A stretch of DNA of 64,000 nt, from the NCBI RefSeq assembly GCF_039729145.1, contig NZ_CP155793.1, forward strand, positions 1,054,001-1,118,000, read 5' to 3'. Positions 1-8,992 of this stretch are shown piece after piece. The stretch comes from Microbacterium sp. SY138. GTDB taxonomy: Bacteria; Actinomycetota; Actinomycetes; Actinomycetales; Microbacteriaceae. Position 1 is the first letter of the stretch. Each line of letters opens with the position of its first letter. A program made the translations under genes and the position numbers. The notes under the pieces were generated by a model. It saw nothing but the letters and a program-made list of their open reading frames with translations, was not told where the DNA came from and did no database searches.

Positions 1-1
1 G

Positions 2-811
2 CTGCGTGTGCTGTGCTGGGCCGACTCCCTCGACGGCGTCATGATCCTCGCGAACGGCATGCGCGATGCGTCGCGTCCGCTGGACGTGCTGGTCGAGCTG
101 GGCGGCGCACACGGTCGAACCGGCGCGCGCACGGTGGCGGAGGGGGAGCGCATCGCGCAGGCCATCGCCGCCGCCCCGGGACTGCGCCTCGCGGGCGTCA
201 CCGGATACGAGGGGCCGTTCGGACCGGACCGCAGCGATACCTCCGTGGCCGCGGTCGACGCCTACCTGGAGACGCTCATCGAGCTGCACACGCGGCTGGA
301 GTACCCGGACGACGTGCGCCCTGTGCTGAGCGCCGGCGGCAGTTCCTTCCCCGACCGGGCGGCGGCGGTGCTCGGGACGGTGGGCGCCGAGGCGGATGTC
401 GTGCTGCGCTCCGGCGCCTTCCAGATCCACGACGACGGCTTCTATTCCCGCATGTCGCCTTTCGGACCGCTCACCGGGACCGCACCGCTGCGTTCTGCGA
501 TGCACGCCTGGTCGCGCGTGGTGTCGCAGCCTGAGGACGGTCTCGCGCTGCTCGATGCCGGTCGTCGCGACGTGCCCTTCGATCTCGACCTGCCCGTTCC
601 GCAGAGCGTCGCGGGCGCGATCACCGCGCTGAACGACCAGCACGCGTTCCTGAGTCTCGCGGATGACGTGACCCTCGCGGTCGGCGATGTCGTGCGGCTG
701 GGGCTCTCACACCCCTGCACGGCGTTCGACAAATGGCGGGTGGTCGCGGTGATCGACGATCCGGACGCCGCCGACCCTCGGGTGATCGGAGCGGTGGCGA
801 CATGCTTCTGA
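2..811 (+). CDS. D-serine dehydratase / D-threonine aldolase-like PLP enzyme (3' part)
   Basis: The reading frame is open from the left edge, so this is the C-terminal part of a gene that begins outside the window. The fragment carries the end of an alanine-racemase-fold PLP barrel and the C-terminal beta domain of the D-threonine aldolase/D-serine dehydratase family. Near the C-terminus is LSHPCTAFDKW. In this family the His and Cys of an H-x-C motif hold the catalytic metal; Cys is typical of Zn-dependent D-serine dehydratases, while Mn-type D-threonine aldolases have H-x-D. Expected role is lysis or deamination of a D-hydroxy-amino acid in the cytosol. The stop overlaps the start of the next gene by 10 bp, so translation is probably coupled to the D-acyl-amino-acid deacylase. 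Exact substrate is not determined. Confidence 0.85.
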   Translation: MRVLCWADSLDGVMILANGMRDASRPLDVLVELGGAHGRTGARTVAEGERIAQAIAAAPGLRLAGVTGYEGPFGPDRSDTSVAAVDAYLETLIELHTRLEYPDDVRPVLSAGGSSFPDRAAAVLGTVGAEADVVLRSGAFQIHDDGFYSRMSPFGPLTGTAPLRSAMHAWSRVVSQPEDGLALLDAGRRDVPFDLDLPVPQSVAGAITALNDQHAFLSLADDVTLAVGDVVRLGLSHPCTAFDKWRVVAVIDDPDAADPRVIGAVATCF

Positions 812-3800
812 GCGCGGAGAAGGCGGCCGCCGGCCTGGTCCGGGTCTATCGCGGAGCCACCGTCATCGACGGGACGGGCGCGCCGAGGTATGTCGCCGAC
901 GTCGCCGTGGAGGGGAAGAGGGTGGTGGCGATCATCCCCGAAGGGGCATCGGAGCCGGTGCTCGCGCTTCCCGACGGAGCTGTGGAGGTCGGAGCCGACG
1001 GCCTCGTGCTGGCCCCCGGATTCATCGACATGCATGCGCACAGCGAACTCGCCGTGTTGAGCGGCGCGGCGCACGACGCGAAGATCCGTCAGGGAGTCAC
1101 GACCGAGGTGCTCGGTCAGGACGGCCTCGGGTACGCGCCCCTCGATGATGCGGCGGCCGCGGTCATCCCCGCGCAGATCGCCGGATGGAACGGCATGCCT
1201 GCCGAGGTGCCGTGGCGGACGATGGACGATCTGCTCGCGGCGATCGACGCCGCAGCGGTCGCGAACGCCGCCGTCCTCGTACCGCAGGGGAACCTGCGGA
1301 TGATGGTCGTCGGTCATGAGAACCGTCCGGCGACGTCGGCCGAGATGTCCGCCATGGCCGACCTCCTGGGCGAAGCGCTGGATGCGGGAGCGTTCGGGAT
1401 GTCGAGCGGACTCACCTACACGCCGGGGATGTACGCCGACACCGCCGAGCTCGAGGCGCTGTGCCGCGTCGTCGCCGAACGCGGCGGCTACTGGGCGCCG
1501 CACACCCGCAGCTACGGGGGAGGGGCGCTCGAGGCGTACCGCGAAGCGCTCGACATCGGCCGTCGCACGGGATGCCCCGTGCATCTGACCCATGCCACCA
1601 TGAACTTCGCTCCGAACCGGGGGCGCGCGCGTGACCTGCTGACTCTGGTCGACGAGGCGATCGCGGATGGCGTGGACGTCACGCTCGACACGTATCCCTA
1701 TCTTCCCGGCGCCACCACCCTCTCCGCACTGCTGCCCAGCAGGCTCGCAGCCACCGGCGATCTGCTCGGTGCCATCGCCGGGCTCGACAGTGCCGGCCGA
1801 GAGGCCGTGCGCGTGGAGCTCGAGGAGGTCGGCTGCGACGGCTTCCACGGTGAGAAGGCCGATTGGACGCAGATCCAGATCTCCGGCACCGCCGATCCGG
1901 CCCTGGCCGATCTCGTCGGACGCACCATCGCCGAGATCTCCACCACGACCGGCCGCCGCGCCGTCGATGTGGTGCTCGACACGATCCTCGACGATGCCGG
2001 GGCCACCGGGATCCTGATGCACATCGGCGACGAGGAGAACGTCCGCGCGATCATGCGGCATCCGCGGCACGCGGGCGGAAGCGACGGGATCCTGATCGGC
2101 GCCCGGCCGCACCCGCGCGGGCGCGGCACATTCCCGCGATACCTCGGGCACTACGTGCGCGAACTCGGCATCCTCACCTGGGAGGAAGCCGTCCGTCACC
2201 TCTCCGGAACTCCGGCCAGGCGTCTGGGGCTCGATCGCGGCGATGCACCCCGTGGCATCGTCACGCAGGGTGCGACCGCGGATCTGGTGCTGTTCGATCC
2301 GGAGACCATCGCGGCGGGAGCGACCTTCGAGGCGCCTTTCGCCGCCCCGCAGGGCATCGTCGAGGTACTGGTCGACGGCGTACCGGTGGTGTCGGACGGT
2401 GACGTCACCGGACTCACTCCCGGCCGCGCGCTGCGGATGCCGCCGCCGCCGCACCGTGCAACGGTGCCGCGCGTCGATGCGCGTATCGATCCGGCCGCCC
2501 CGGGATTCCTGTGGACGGAACGGACGCCGATCCGCACCGCTTCCGGTATCACCGCTTCTGATCTCACCGCTTCTGCTCTCACCGCTTCTGATCTCCGCGC
2601 ATCCGTGACGCGCCTGGGCGGCGACGGAGACGACGGCGAACTCTCGCCGATCCGTCTGGTGATCGACGAGTCCCTCGGCGCGGATGCCGCCGTCGCCGGC
2701 CGCATCGGCGACGAGGCCTTCCGGGTGACCGTGAGCGCGTCCGGGATCGAGGTCAGGGGCGCGAGTCCCGTGGGCGTGTTCCGGGGCGCGACCACACTGC
2801 GACAGCTCCGTGACCCGGATGCCACGACGGCGCTGATCCCCGCGGGGGTCTGGCAGGGGGCGCCCGCGTACAGCTGGCGCGGAGCCATGCTCGACGTCGC
2901 CCGGCACTTCCGGAGCGTCGAGGAGGTCCGCCGGTTCATCGATCTTCTCGCCGACCATCACCTGAATGTCCTGCATCTGCACCTCACCGACGATCAGGGT
3001 TGGCGTTTCGAGGTGCCCGGCTTCCCCCGGCTCACCGAGGTGGGCGGGCGGCGGGAGGCGACACAGCTGGGACACGGTCCGTCGTCGACCGTCGTCCCCG
3101 GTGTGCACGAGGGGTTCTATACGACGGCGGAACTGCACGATCTGGTCGCTTACGCTCGCGAGCGATTCGTGACCCTCGTGCCGGAGGTGGAACTGCCGGG
3201 GCACATCCAGGCGGGCCTCGCCGCGTACCCCGAGCTCGGCAACCTCGACGTCGGGGAGCCGGCGCCCTCCGCCTGGGAGCGCTTCGGGGTGAACCCGCGC
3301 ACCCTGGCGCCCACGGATGCCGCTCTGGCGTTCGGACGTGCGGCGATCGATGCGCTGTGCGATGCCTTCGATTCGGAGTGGATCGGGATCGGCGGCGACG
3401 AGGTGCCGGTCACGGAGTGGGCGCAGAGCGCAGCGGCCGGCGCGCGGATGCGTGAGCTCGGCCTCGCCACGCCGCATGACGTGCAGCCGTGGTTCACCGC
3501 GCACTTCGTGGCGCACGTGCGTTCCCGGGGGCGCACCGCGCTTGCCTGGGACGAGGTTCTCGAAGGGGATGTCCCCGAGGGGGTGCGCATCCTCGCCTGG
3601 CGCGGCCCGGCGGCGATGCGCGAGGCGCTGCGTCTCGGTATCGAGGTCGTGGCGTGCCCCGACCTCGAGGTCTATCTCGACTACCCGCAGTCGGAGTCCG
3701 AGGAGGAGCCGATCAGGGTCGGTCCGCCGCTCACGATCGAGCGCGCCTACACACTGCGCGTCGTGGATGGCGCAGTGGGGGGACAGGCGAACGTGTGGAG

Positions 3801-4113
3801 CGAGCATCTGCCGACAGCGGATCGCGTCGACTTCGCGGTGTTTCCGCGTCTCTCGGCGATCGCCGAGAGACTCTGGGAAGGAGGCGACGCCGCACCGTAT
3901 GCCGGCTTCGGACGCCGCCTGCCGACCCATCTGCGCCGGCTCGCCGCCGCCGGGGTGCGGTATCGTCCCCTTGACGGTCCGCAACCCGCTCAGCGCCGTC
4001 CCGGCGTGCCGGGGAAGCCGCTCACGATCGAGGCGCGGGAGCAGATCGTCGCGGGCCTGGTGGAGCGTCTCCTCGAGCGCTCGAACACGGTCGCCGAAGA
4101 CGATCGAAAGTAA
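802..4113 (+). CDS. Fusion: N-acyl-D-amino-acid deacylase + GH20 beta-N-acetylhexosaminidase
   Basis: The 1103-residue frame joins two enzymes. Residues 1-550 are a D-aminoacylase-type amidohydrolase with a metal-binding H-A-H (His78, His80), GVTT at about 98-101, and an intact C-terminal beta-sandwich. The usual NCG cysteine after GVTT is replaced by QDG, so metal ligation may differ. Residues 579-601 are a five-residue repeat linker (TAS-xx). Residues about 610-1103 are GH20: a shortened GH20b domain, WRGAMLDVARHF near 689, and the catalytic Asp-Glu pair in GGDE (864-867). No signal peptide is visible, so the protein should be cytosolic and act on imported fragments. The ATG at 802 was chosen because it overlaps the preceding stop and starts the family's first strand; the frame extends upstream to 733 without similarity. 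Likely reactions are removal of the acyl group from N-acyl-D-amino acids and release of GlcNAc. Confidence 0.88.
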   Translation: MLLSAEKAAAGLVRVYRGATVIDGTGAPRYVADVAVEGKRVVAIIPEGASEPVLALPDGAVEVGADGLVLAPGFIDMHAHSELAVLSGAAHDAKIRQGVTTEVLGQDGLGYAPLDDAAAAVIPAQIAGWNGMPAEVPWRTMDDLLAAIDAAAVANAAVLVPQGNLRMMVVGHENRPATSAEMSAMADLLGEALDAGAFGMSSGLTYTPGMYADTAELEALCRVVAERGGYWAPHTRSYGGGALEAYREALDIGRRTGCPVHLTHATMNFAPNRGRARDLLTLVDEAIADGVDVTLDTYPYLPGATTLSALLPSRLAATGDLLGAIAGLDSAGREAVRVELEEVGCDGFHGEKADWTQIQISGTADPALADLVGRTIAEISTTTGRRAVDVVLDTILDDAGATGILMHIGDEENVRAIMRHPRHAGGSDGILIGARPHPRGRGTFPRYLGHYVRELGILTWEEAVRHLSGTPARRLGLDRGDAPRGIVTQGATADLVLFDPETIAAGATFEAPFAAPQGIVEVLVDGVPVVSDGDVTGLTPGRALRMPPPPHRATVPRVDARIDPAAPGFLWTERTPIRTASGITASDLTASALTASDLRASVTRLGGDGDDGELSPIRLVIDESLGADAAVAGRIGDEAFRVTVSASGIEVRGASPVGVFRGATTLRQLRDPDATTALIPAGVWQGAPAYSWRGAMLDVARHFRSVEEVRRFIDLLADHHLNVLHLHLTDDQGWRFEVPGFPRLTEVGGRREATQLGHGPSSTVVPGVHEGFYTTAELHDLVAYARERFVTLVPEVELPGHIQAGLAAYPELGNLDVGEPAPSAWERFGVNPRTLAPTDAALAFGRAAIDALCDAFDSEWIGIGGDEVPVTEWAQSAAAGARMRELGLATPHDVQPWFTAHFVAHVRSRGRTALAWDEVLEGDVPEGVRILAWRGPAAMREALRLGIEVVACPDLEVYLDYPQSESEEEPIRVGPPLTIERAYTLRVVDGAVGGQANVWSEHLPTADRVDFAVFPRLSAIAERLWEGGDAAPYAGFGRRLPTHLRRLAAAGVRYRPLDGPQPAQRRPGVPGKPLTIEAREQIVAGLVERLLERSNTVAEDDRK
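2536..2602 (+). repeat. 15-bp tandem repeat in the interdomain linker
   Basis: ACCGCTTC recurs at 2536, 2551, 2566 and 2581 with a period of exactly 15 bp. The array therefore stays in frame and encodes TASGI, TASDL, TASAL and TASDL. It lies precisely between the deacylase and GH20 domains. It replaces sequence that would normally form the first strands of the GH20b domain, as judged against the separate GH20 gene at 13241-14752. Confidence 0.9.
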
Positions 4114-4166
4114 TGTAACGTTTCGGTAACCCTGCTCGCGCGTCCGCGGGTAGAGGTTGCGCAAAT

Positions 4167-4191
4167 TTTGTTCGTAAGGTCTACTAACAAA
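4167..4191. promoter_or_regulatory. Palindromic operator at the ROK regulator start
   Basis: The dyad is TTTGTT-N-GTA ... TAC-N-AACAAA, with 6-bp outer and 3-bp inner arms that pair exactly around a 5-bp centre. It ends one base before the ATG at 4193. AT-rich palindromes of this kind are typical binding sites of ROK/NagC-type repressors. The position suggests autoregulation of the repressor-kinase-nagB unit. Confidence 0.6.
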
Positions 4192-4192
4192 C

Positions 4193-5380
4193 ATGTCCGT
4201 TTCGGATGAACAGCGTTCCGCATCGCCGTCAGAGTACGTCGGTGCGAATGCGCACGCCTTCGGCCCCGGGCGCCACCTGCGCTCACGATCCAAGGTGCTG
4301 CCCGAGCACGCACGAGGGCACAACCGCGCCCTCGTGCTGCAGACGCTCTACCACGCCGGCGCGATGAGTCGCGCCGACCTCTCCCGGGAGACCGGACTCA
4401 CCCGGGTCACCATCTCCGACCTGGTCGCAGAGTTCATCGCCGACGGCATCGTGATCGAGATGGGCGTCCGTGAGGCCGTCGGCCCCGGCAAGCCGCCGAT
4501 CCTCATCGACATCGACCGCTTCGGGCATCAGATCGTCGGTCTCGACCTCTCCGGACCTGACGCCTTCACCGGTGCGGTGCTGAGTCTCGACGGAGATGTG
4601 CTCGAGCGGCGCGAGGTGGCCCGCCCCGCATCGCCCGACGGCGAGGCGGCCTATGCGGCACTGCGTGAGCTGGCGGACGCCCTCGTCGCCGCATCGACCC
4701 AGCCTCTGCTGGGTGTGGGAATCGGCACGCCCGGTGTGGTGCGTCCCGATGGCCTCGTCCTCAGCTCGCCCAACCTCGGCTGGACGAACTTCCCGCTCGA
4801 GGCGAAGCTCGGCGTCGACCTCGACCTTCCCGTCCTCGCCCGAAACGACGCCAACGCAGCGGTGCTCGCGGAGTACACCTTCGGTGACGCCAAGGCCGAC
4901 TTCATGCTGATCAAGATCGGCAAGGGCGTCGGCGCCGGTCTCATCACCGGCAGCCAGCCTCTGCTCGGCAGCCGCTTCGCCGCAGGGGAGATCGGTCACG
5001 TCGTGGTCGGAACCGACGGCGGACCGCGCTGCGCGTGCGGCAAGGACGGCTGTCTCGAAGCATGGCTCAGCGTGAGTCGCCTCGGCGCGGCGATCGCTGC
5101 GGACCCCGATGCGCGAGACGAGATCCTCCGTGATGCCGGAACGCGGATGGCCATCGCCGTCGCCCCGATCGTCGCGGCGCTCGATCTCTCCGAGGTCGTG
5201 CTCTCCGGACCGGCCGAACTGCTCGACGGCGTCCTGATCGACGCCGCCATCGAGACGCTGCACGCGCGGACCCTCGAGGGCGTCTTCGAGGATGTCGTGG
5301 TGCGGCTGACGCACCAGGAGGACATCGTCCTGCGAGGAGCCGCCGTCATGGTGCTCTCCGGACAGCTGGGAGTGTCGTGA
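4193..5380 (+). CDS. ROK-family transcriptional regulator (NagC/XylR type)
   Basis: This is a 395-residue protein. An N-terminal winged helix-turn-helix (about 40-90, around SRADLSRETGLTRVTISDL) is followed by a ROK sugar-binding domain. The ROK zinc motif is present as CACGKDGCLEAW near 278-289. The family represses sugar genes and is released by a sugar or sugar phosphate. Upstream is a near-perfect palindrome that ends at the start codon. The ROK kinase follows 43 bp downstream and then nagB, so GlcNAc or a derivative is the likely inducer. The N-terminal 30 residues before the HTH are unconserved-looking. Confidence 0.9.
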   Translation: MSVSDEQRSASPSEYVGANAHAFGPGRHLRSRSKVLPEHARGHNRALVLQTLYHAGAMSRADLSRETGLTRVTISDLVAEFIADGIVIEMGVREAVGPGKPPILIDIDRFGHQIVGLDLSGPDAFTGAVLSLDGDVLERREVARPASPDGEAAYAALRELADALVAASTQPLLGVGIGTPGVVRPDGLVLSSPNLGWTNFPLEAKLGVDLDLPVLARNDANAAVLAEYTFGDAKADFMLIKIGKGVGAGLITGSQPLLGSRFAAGEIGHVVVGTDGGPRCACGKDGCLEAWLSVSRLGAAIAADPDARDEILRDAGTRMAIAVAPIVAALDLSEVVLSGPAELLDGVLIDAAIETLHARTLEGVFEDVVVRLTHQEDIVLRGAAVMVLSGQLGVS

Positions 5381-5423
5381 TCGTCGACGCCACCATCACC
5401 GTCACGGCAGGGAGCAGCATCCG

Positions 5424-6389
5424 ATGACGGGTGCCGGCAGTGCCGACCGCTCCGGTCGGCCCATTCGAGTGGGCCTGGACGTCGGTGGTACGAAGATCGA
5501 CGCGGTCGCCGTCGATCCGTCCGGAGACATCCGGGGGAGACTGCGCCGACCGACCGGCTGGGGTGACGACGCCGTCGTCGAGAGCATCGTCGCGGCGGTC
5601 ACCGCCCTCGCCGTCGAGAGCGGATTCGCCCTCGACGACGTCGGATCCGTGGGGATCGGGATCCCCGGACTCGTCGACGCCGAGGCCGGCCGCGTGGATC
5701 ACGCCGTCAACCTCGGGGTGGAGTCCCTGGACCTCGCTGCCACGGCCGAGCGTGCACTCGGTGTCCCCTTCCGGGTGGAGAACGACGTGAAGGCCGCGGC
5801 GCTCGGAGCCGCGGTGCTGAGCGGAGTCGCCGGGTCCATGGCCTACCTGAACCTCGGAACGGGCGTCGCCGCCGGAATCGTGATCGACGGGCGCATCTGG
5901 CGCGGCGCGCGGGGAACGGCCGGCGAGGTCGGTCACCTCTCGGTCGATCCGCGTGGACGACTGTGCGGCTGCGGACAGCACGGCTGCGTCGAGACCTTCT
6001 GCGGTGGGGGCGCGCTGGCCAAGGCGTGGGGTCGCCCCGGTGCGCTGCCGATCCGGGACATCTTCGACGCGGCGGACGCCGGCGATCCGCTGGCACTCTC
6101 CCTTCGCGACGACCTCTACCACGGAGCCGCAGCCGCCGTGCGGGTTCTCGTGCTCTCCGCCGACGTCGAGACGGTGGTCATCGGGGGAGGACTCACCGCT
6201 CTCGGAGACCGGCTCGAGAACGGCATCCGCGCCGCCCTGCACGCGGGCGCCGAGGCGTCACCGTTCATGCGGTCGCTCCGCCTGGATGAGAGAATCGAAC
6301 TGCTCCCCGCGGGTTCTCCCGCCGCCGCATTCGGCGCCGCACTCGTCGGCGCTTCCATCACCGAGAAGGAGATCGTTCCCCATGGCTGA
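5424..6389 (+). CDS. ROK-family sugar kinase (probable N-acetylglucosamine/glucose kinase)
   Basis: The protein has 321 residues. The ATP-binding DVGGTKID loop lies near residues 18-25, followed by GIGIPG, NDVKAAALG and a ROK zinc motif CGCGQHGCVETFCGG. These are the hallmarks of ROK hexokinases that phosphorylate GlcNAc, ManNAc or glucose in the cytosol. A purine-rich ribosome site (about 5408-5415) precedes the ATG. The stop overlaps nagB by 8 bp, so kinase and deaminase are translationally coupled. Supplying GlcNAc-6-P to NagA and then NagB is the simplest reading. Specificity cannot be read from sequence alone. Confidence 0.88.
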   Translation: MTGAGSADRSGRPIRVGLDVGGTKIDAVAVDPSGDIRGRLRRPTGWGDDAVVESIVAAVTALAVESGFALDDVGSVGIGIPGLVDAEAGRVDHAVNLGVESLDLAATAERALGVPFRVENDVKAAALGAAVLSGVAGSMAYLNLGTGVAAGIVIDGRIWRGARGTAGEVGHLSVDPRGRLCGCGQHGCVETFCGGGALAKAWGRPGALPIRDIFDAADAGDPLALSLRDDLYHGAAAAVRVLVLSADVETVVIGGGLTALGDRLENGIRAALHAGAEASPFMRSLRLDERIELLPAGSPAAAFGAALVGASITEKEIVPHG

Positions 6390-7161
6390 GGTCGTCATCG
6401 TCGAGAATGCCGAGGCTGCCGGTGCGTTGGTCGCCACCGAGATCGTGGAGCTGATCGCGCGTCGTGCGGATGTGGTCCTCGGCCTCGCCACCGGATCGAC
6501 ACCGCTGCCGGTGTACCAGGCGCTGCGCACGCAGCTCGCGGGTCACGACGTCTCGCAGGTGCGCGGCTTCGCCCTCGACGAGTACGTCGGGATCGACCCC
6601 GCGCACCCGGAGAGCTACCGCTCCGTCATCACCCGTGAGGTCGTCGAGCCGCTCGGCCTCGACCCGCAGCGCATCCATGTCCCCAACGGTGCGCAGGCGA
6701 CGATCCAGCACGCGGGCGATGACTACGAGGCGGCCATCGATGCCGCCGGGGGCGTCGACCTGCAGATCCTCGGCATCGGCACGGACGGACACATCGGCTT
6801 CAACGAGCCCGGATCGTCGTTCGCGTCCCGCACTCGCGTGAAGACGCTCACGGAGCAGACGCGCGAAGACAACGCCCGCTTCTTCGACTCGATCGACGAC
6901 GTTCCCATGCACTGCATCACCCAGGGGCTCGGAACGATCCTGAGGGCGCGTCACCTCGTGCTGCTCGCCTTCGGCGAGGGCAAGGCCGAGGCCGTCGCCG
7001 GAGCGGTCGAGGGACCGCTCACGGCTCTCCTGCCCGGTTCCGCGATCCAGCTGCACCCGCACGCCACGATCGTGGTCGACGAAGCCGCGGCCTCGCGCCT
7101 CGCGCTCGCCGACTACTACCGCTACACGTTCGCCAACAAGCCCGCCTGGCAGGGCATCTGA
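6382..7161 (+). CDS. nagB: Glucosamine-6-phosphate deaminase
   Basis: The product is a 259-residue isomerase-deaminase that converts glucosamine-6-phosphate to fructose-6-phosphate and ammonia. Family signatures are visible: GLATGSTP for phosphate binding, FALDEYVG with the catalytic Asp, and GIGTDGHIGFNEPG with the His-Glu dyad. The length matches the family. The ATG at 6382 has AAGGAG upstream and lies inside the end of the kinase gene. It completes a GlcNAc route whose deacetylase (nagA) is encoded 5 kb away on the other strand. Confidence 0.97.
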   Translation: MAEVVIVENAEAAGALVATEIVELIARRADVVLGLATGSTPLPVYQALRTQLAGHDVSQVRGFALDEYVGIDPAHPESYRSVITREVVEPLGLDPQRIHVPNGAQATIQHAGDDYEAAIDAAGGVDLQILGIGTDGHIGFNEPGSSFASRTRVKTLTEQTREDNARFFDSIDDVPMHCITQGLGTILRARHLVLLAFGEGKAEAVAGAVEGPLTALLPGSAIQLHPHATIVVDEAAASRLALADYYRYTFANKPAWQGI

Positions 7162-7189
7162 CGCGCGCCCGAGCCCCGCGCCGGCGTGC

Positions 7190-7597
7190 TCAGCTCGCCG
7201 ACGCGGGCCAGGCGATCGGGAGCAGGTGCTCGACGCTCAGCGGCGCCAGCGGAAGCGTGGCGACGTCGGCCGGGGTGATCCACCGCAGCTCGGCGAGCTC
7301 TGCCTGAACACTCACCGCCCCGGGGTCGACGGAGGTCGCGAAAGCCTCTGCGACGACCCGGTGCCCCGGCTCGTTCGCTGCCGCGGAGACGAACGTGCCG
7401 AGGGGCTCGAGGGCGGCTTCGTCGAGGACCAGCCCGAGTTCCTCGTCGAGCTCGCGGATCAGCGTCTGCGCGGCGGACTCGCCGGCCTCGGGCTTGCCGC
7501 CCGGCTGCATGAACATGGTCGTGCCCTGCTTGCGGACGACCAGCACGCGTCCGGACTCGTCGACGATCACCGCCGCGCTCACATGGATGTCAGGCAT
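7190..7597 (-). CDS. Nudix hydrolase (MutT-like)
   Basis: The 135-residue single-domain protein has a complete Nudix box (G-x5-E-x7-RE-L-x-EE-x-GL, beginning GKPEAGE and ending RELDEELGL). It should hydrolyse a nucleoside-diphosphate-linked substrate; the substrate is unknown. The start at 7597 (MPDIHVSAAV) was chosen because it begins the first beta strand and overlaps the stop of the upstream oxidase by 8 bp (ATGCCTGA), indicating coupled translation. The two may form a small operon. Confidence 0.92.
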   Translation of the reverse strand: MPDIHVSAAVIVDESGRVLVVRKQGTTMFMQPGGKPEAGESAAQTLIRELDEELGLVLDEAALEPLGTFVSAAANEPGHRVVAEAFATSVDPGAVSVQAELAELRWITPADVATLPLAPLSVEHLLPIAWPASAS

Positions 7598-8954
7598 CGG
7601 AGGCGAACACCTTTCCGGGGTTGAGGATGCCGAGCGGATCGAACACGGCGGCGATCTGACGTTGGAGCTGCCACTGGTCGTCACCCAACTCCTCGGCGAG
7701 CCAGCGCCGTTTCAGGACTCCGATGCCGTGCTCGCCTGTCAGGGTGCCGCCGAGACGGATGGCGGCGCGGAAGAGCTCGTCTGCTGCCGCCCACACGTGC
7801 GGCGGCGTCTCCGTCCCCTCGAAGATGAAGTTCGGGTGCAGGTTGCCGTCGCCGGCATGGGCGACCGTCGGGATCACGATGCGGTACTCGCGCTCGATGC
7901 GCGCGATCTCGTCGAACATCGCCGGCATGGCGCTGCGCGGTACCGAGACGTCTTCGATCAGCGTCGTGCCCAGCGATGCCATCGCTGCATGCATCGACCG
8001 TCGGACGGCGAGGAGGCGCTCGCCCTCGTCGCGGTCATGGGAGACGATCACCGCCCCCTCGTGGTCGCGCAGGATCGCGGCAATCGTGTCCGCTTCGGCG
8101 GCAGCCGCCGGGCCGTCCGTCTGGATGGTCAGCTGGGCCGCGCCCTCCGGGGGAACAGCGAGCGCGAGGAGAGCATGCACGGCGGAGAGGCTCGCGGCAT
8201 CCATCAGCTCCATGATCGCCGGCTGGACGCCGGCAGCGGTGACGGCGGCAGACGCGGCGGCCGCGGTGCGTACGCCGGGGAAGGTCGCTGTGACGGTGCA
8301 GTTCTCGCCGGGGACGAGCCGGCGCAGCTTCAGGGTGGCCCCGACGACGACTCCGAGCGTTCCTTCCGAGCCGACCATCAGTGCGGTGAGATCCAGTCCA
8401 GTGACGCCTTTGACGCTGCGGTGCCCGAGGTGCATCAGCCGCCCGTCCGCGAGCACCACGTCGACCCCGAGTACCGCGTCGCGCACGACGCCGTACTTGG
8501 CGCAGAGCAGACCGCCGGCGCCCGTGGCGATGTTGCCGCCGACGGTCGAGATGTCGCGACTGGCGGGGTCGGGCGCCCACCACAGCCCGTGCTCGGAGAG
8601 TGCGGCGTTGAGGTCGGCGTTCAGGATTCCGGGCTCGACCACGGCGAGCAGATCATCGGGACGGATCTCGTTGATCGCTGTCATCCGGCGCAGCGACAGC
8701 ACGACCTCGCCGGTTCCTGCGTTCGCGGCGCCCGCCAGCCCGGTTCCGGCGCCGCGGATCACGACCGGAGTGCGGGTGGCGGTGGCGATGCGCATGGTCT
8801 GCTGCACATGCTCGATCCGCTCCGCGTGGACGACGGCGAGTGGACGGCCCACTGCGGCATGACCGGAGCGGTCGGCCCTGGCTTGTTCGAGCGAGGCGTC
8901 GTCGGTGTCGACGAGCGCTCCGAGGGATTCCTGCAGGAGGGAGAGGGCGCTCAC
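7590..8954 (-). CDS. FAD-linked oxidase, GlcD/D-2-hydroxyacid dehydrogenase type
   Basis: This 454-residue flavoprotein starts at a GTG. It has an N-terminal PCMH FAD-binding fold (VVIRGAGTGLAGA near 65-78, TVGGNIATGAGG, VGSEGTLG) and the C-terminal cap of the GlcD/D-lactate dehydrogenase group with HAGDGNLHPN, GEHGIG and GILNPGKVF. Such enzymes oxidise D-lactate, glycolate or other D-2-hydroxy acids with a quinone or ferredoxin acceptor. D-lactate could come from the lactyl ether of MurNAc, which would fit the neighbouring cell-wall-sugar genes. That link is inference only. Confidence 0.9.
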   Translation of the reverse strand: MSALSLLQESLGALVDTDDASLEQARADRSGHAAVGRPLAVVHAERIEHVQQTMRIATATRTPVVIRGAGTGLAGAANAGTGEVVLSLRRMTAINEIRPDDLLAVVEPGILNADLNAALSEHGLWWAPDPASRDISTVGGNIATGAGGLLCAKYGVVRDAVLGVDVVLADGRLMHLGHRSVKGVTGLDLTALMVGSEGTLGVVVGATLKLRRLVPGENCTVTATFPGVRTAAAASAAVTAAGVQPAIMELMDAASLSAVHALLALAVPPEGAAQLTIQTDGPAAAAEADTIAAILRDHEGAVIVSHDRDEGERLLAVRRSMHAAMASLGTTLIEDVSVPRSAMPAMFDEIARIEREYRIVIPTVAHAGDGNLHPNFIFEGTETPPHVWAAADELFRAAIRLGGTLTGEHGIGVLKRRWLAEELGDDQWQLQRQIAAVFDPLGILNPGKVFASDA

Positions 8955-8992
8955 GATGGCGTGCTCACGACGGTGTGCTCACGAGAGAAGCC

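Noticed and set aside
442..4323. Very long open frame (about 1290 codons) on the minus strand opposite the deacylase-GH20 fusion
   Set aside because: It is Arg/Gly/His-rich, has no recognisable domain, and mirrors the codon bias of the high-GC gene on the other strand.
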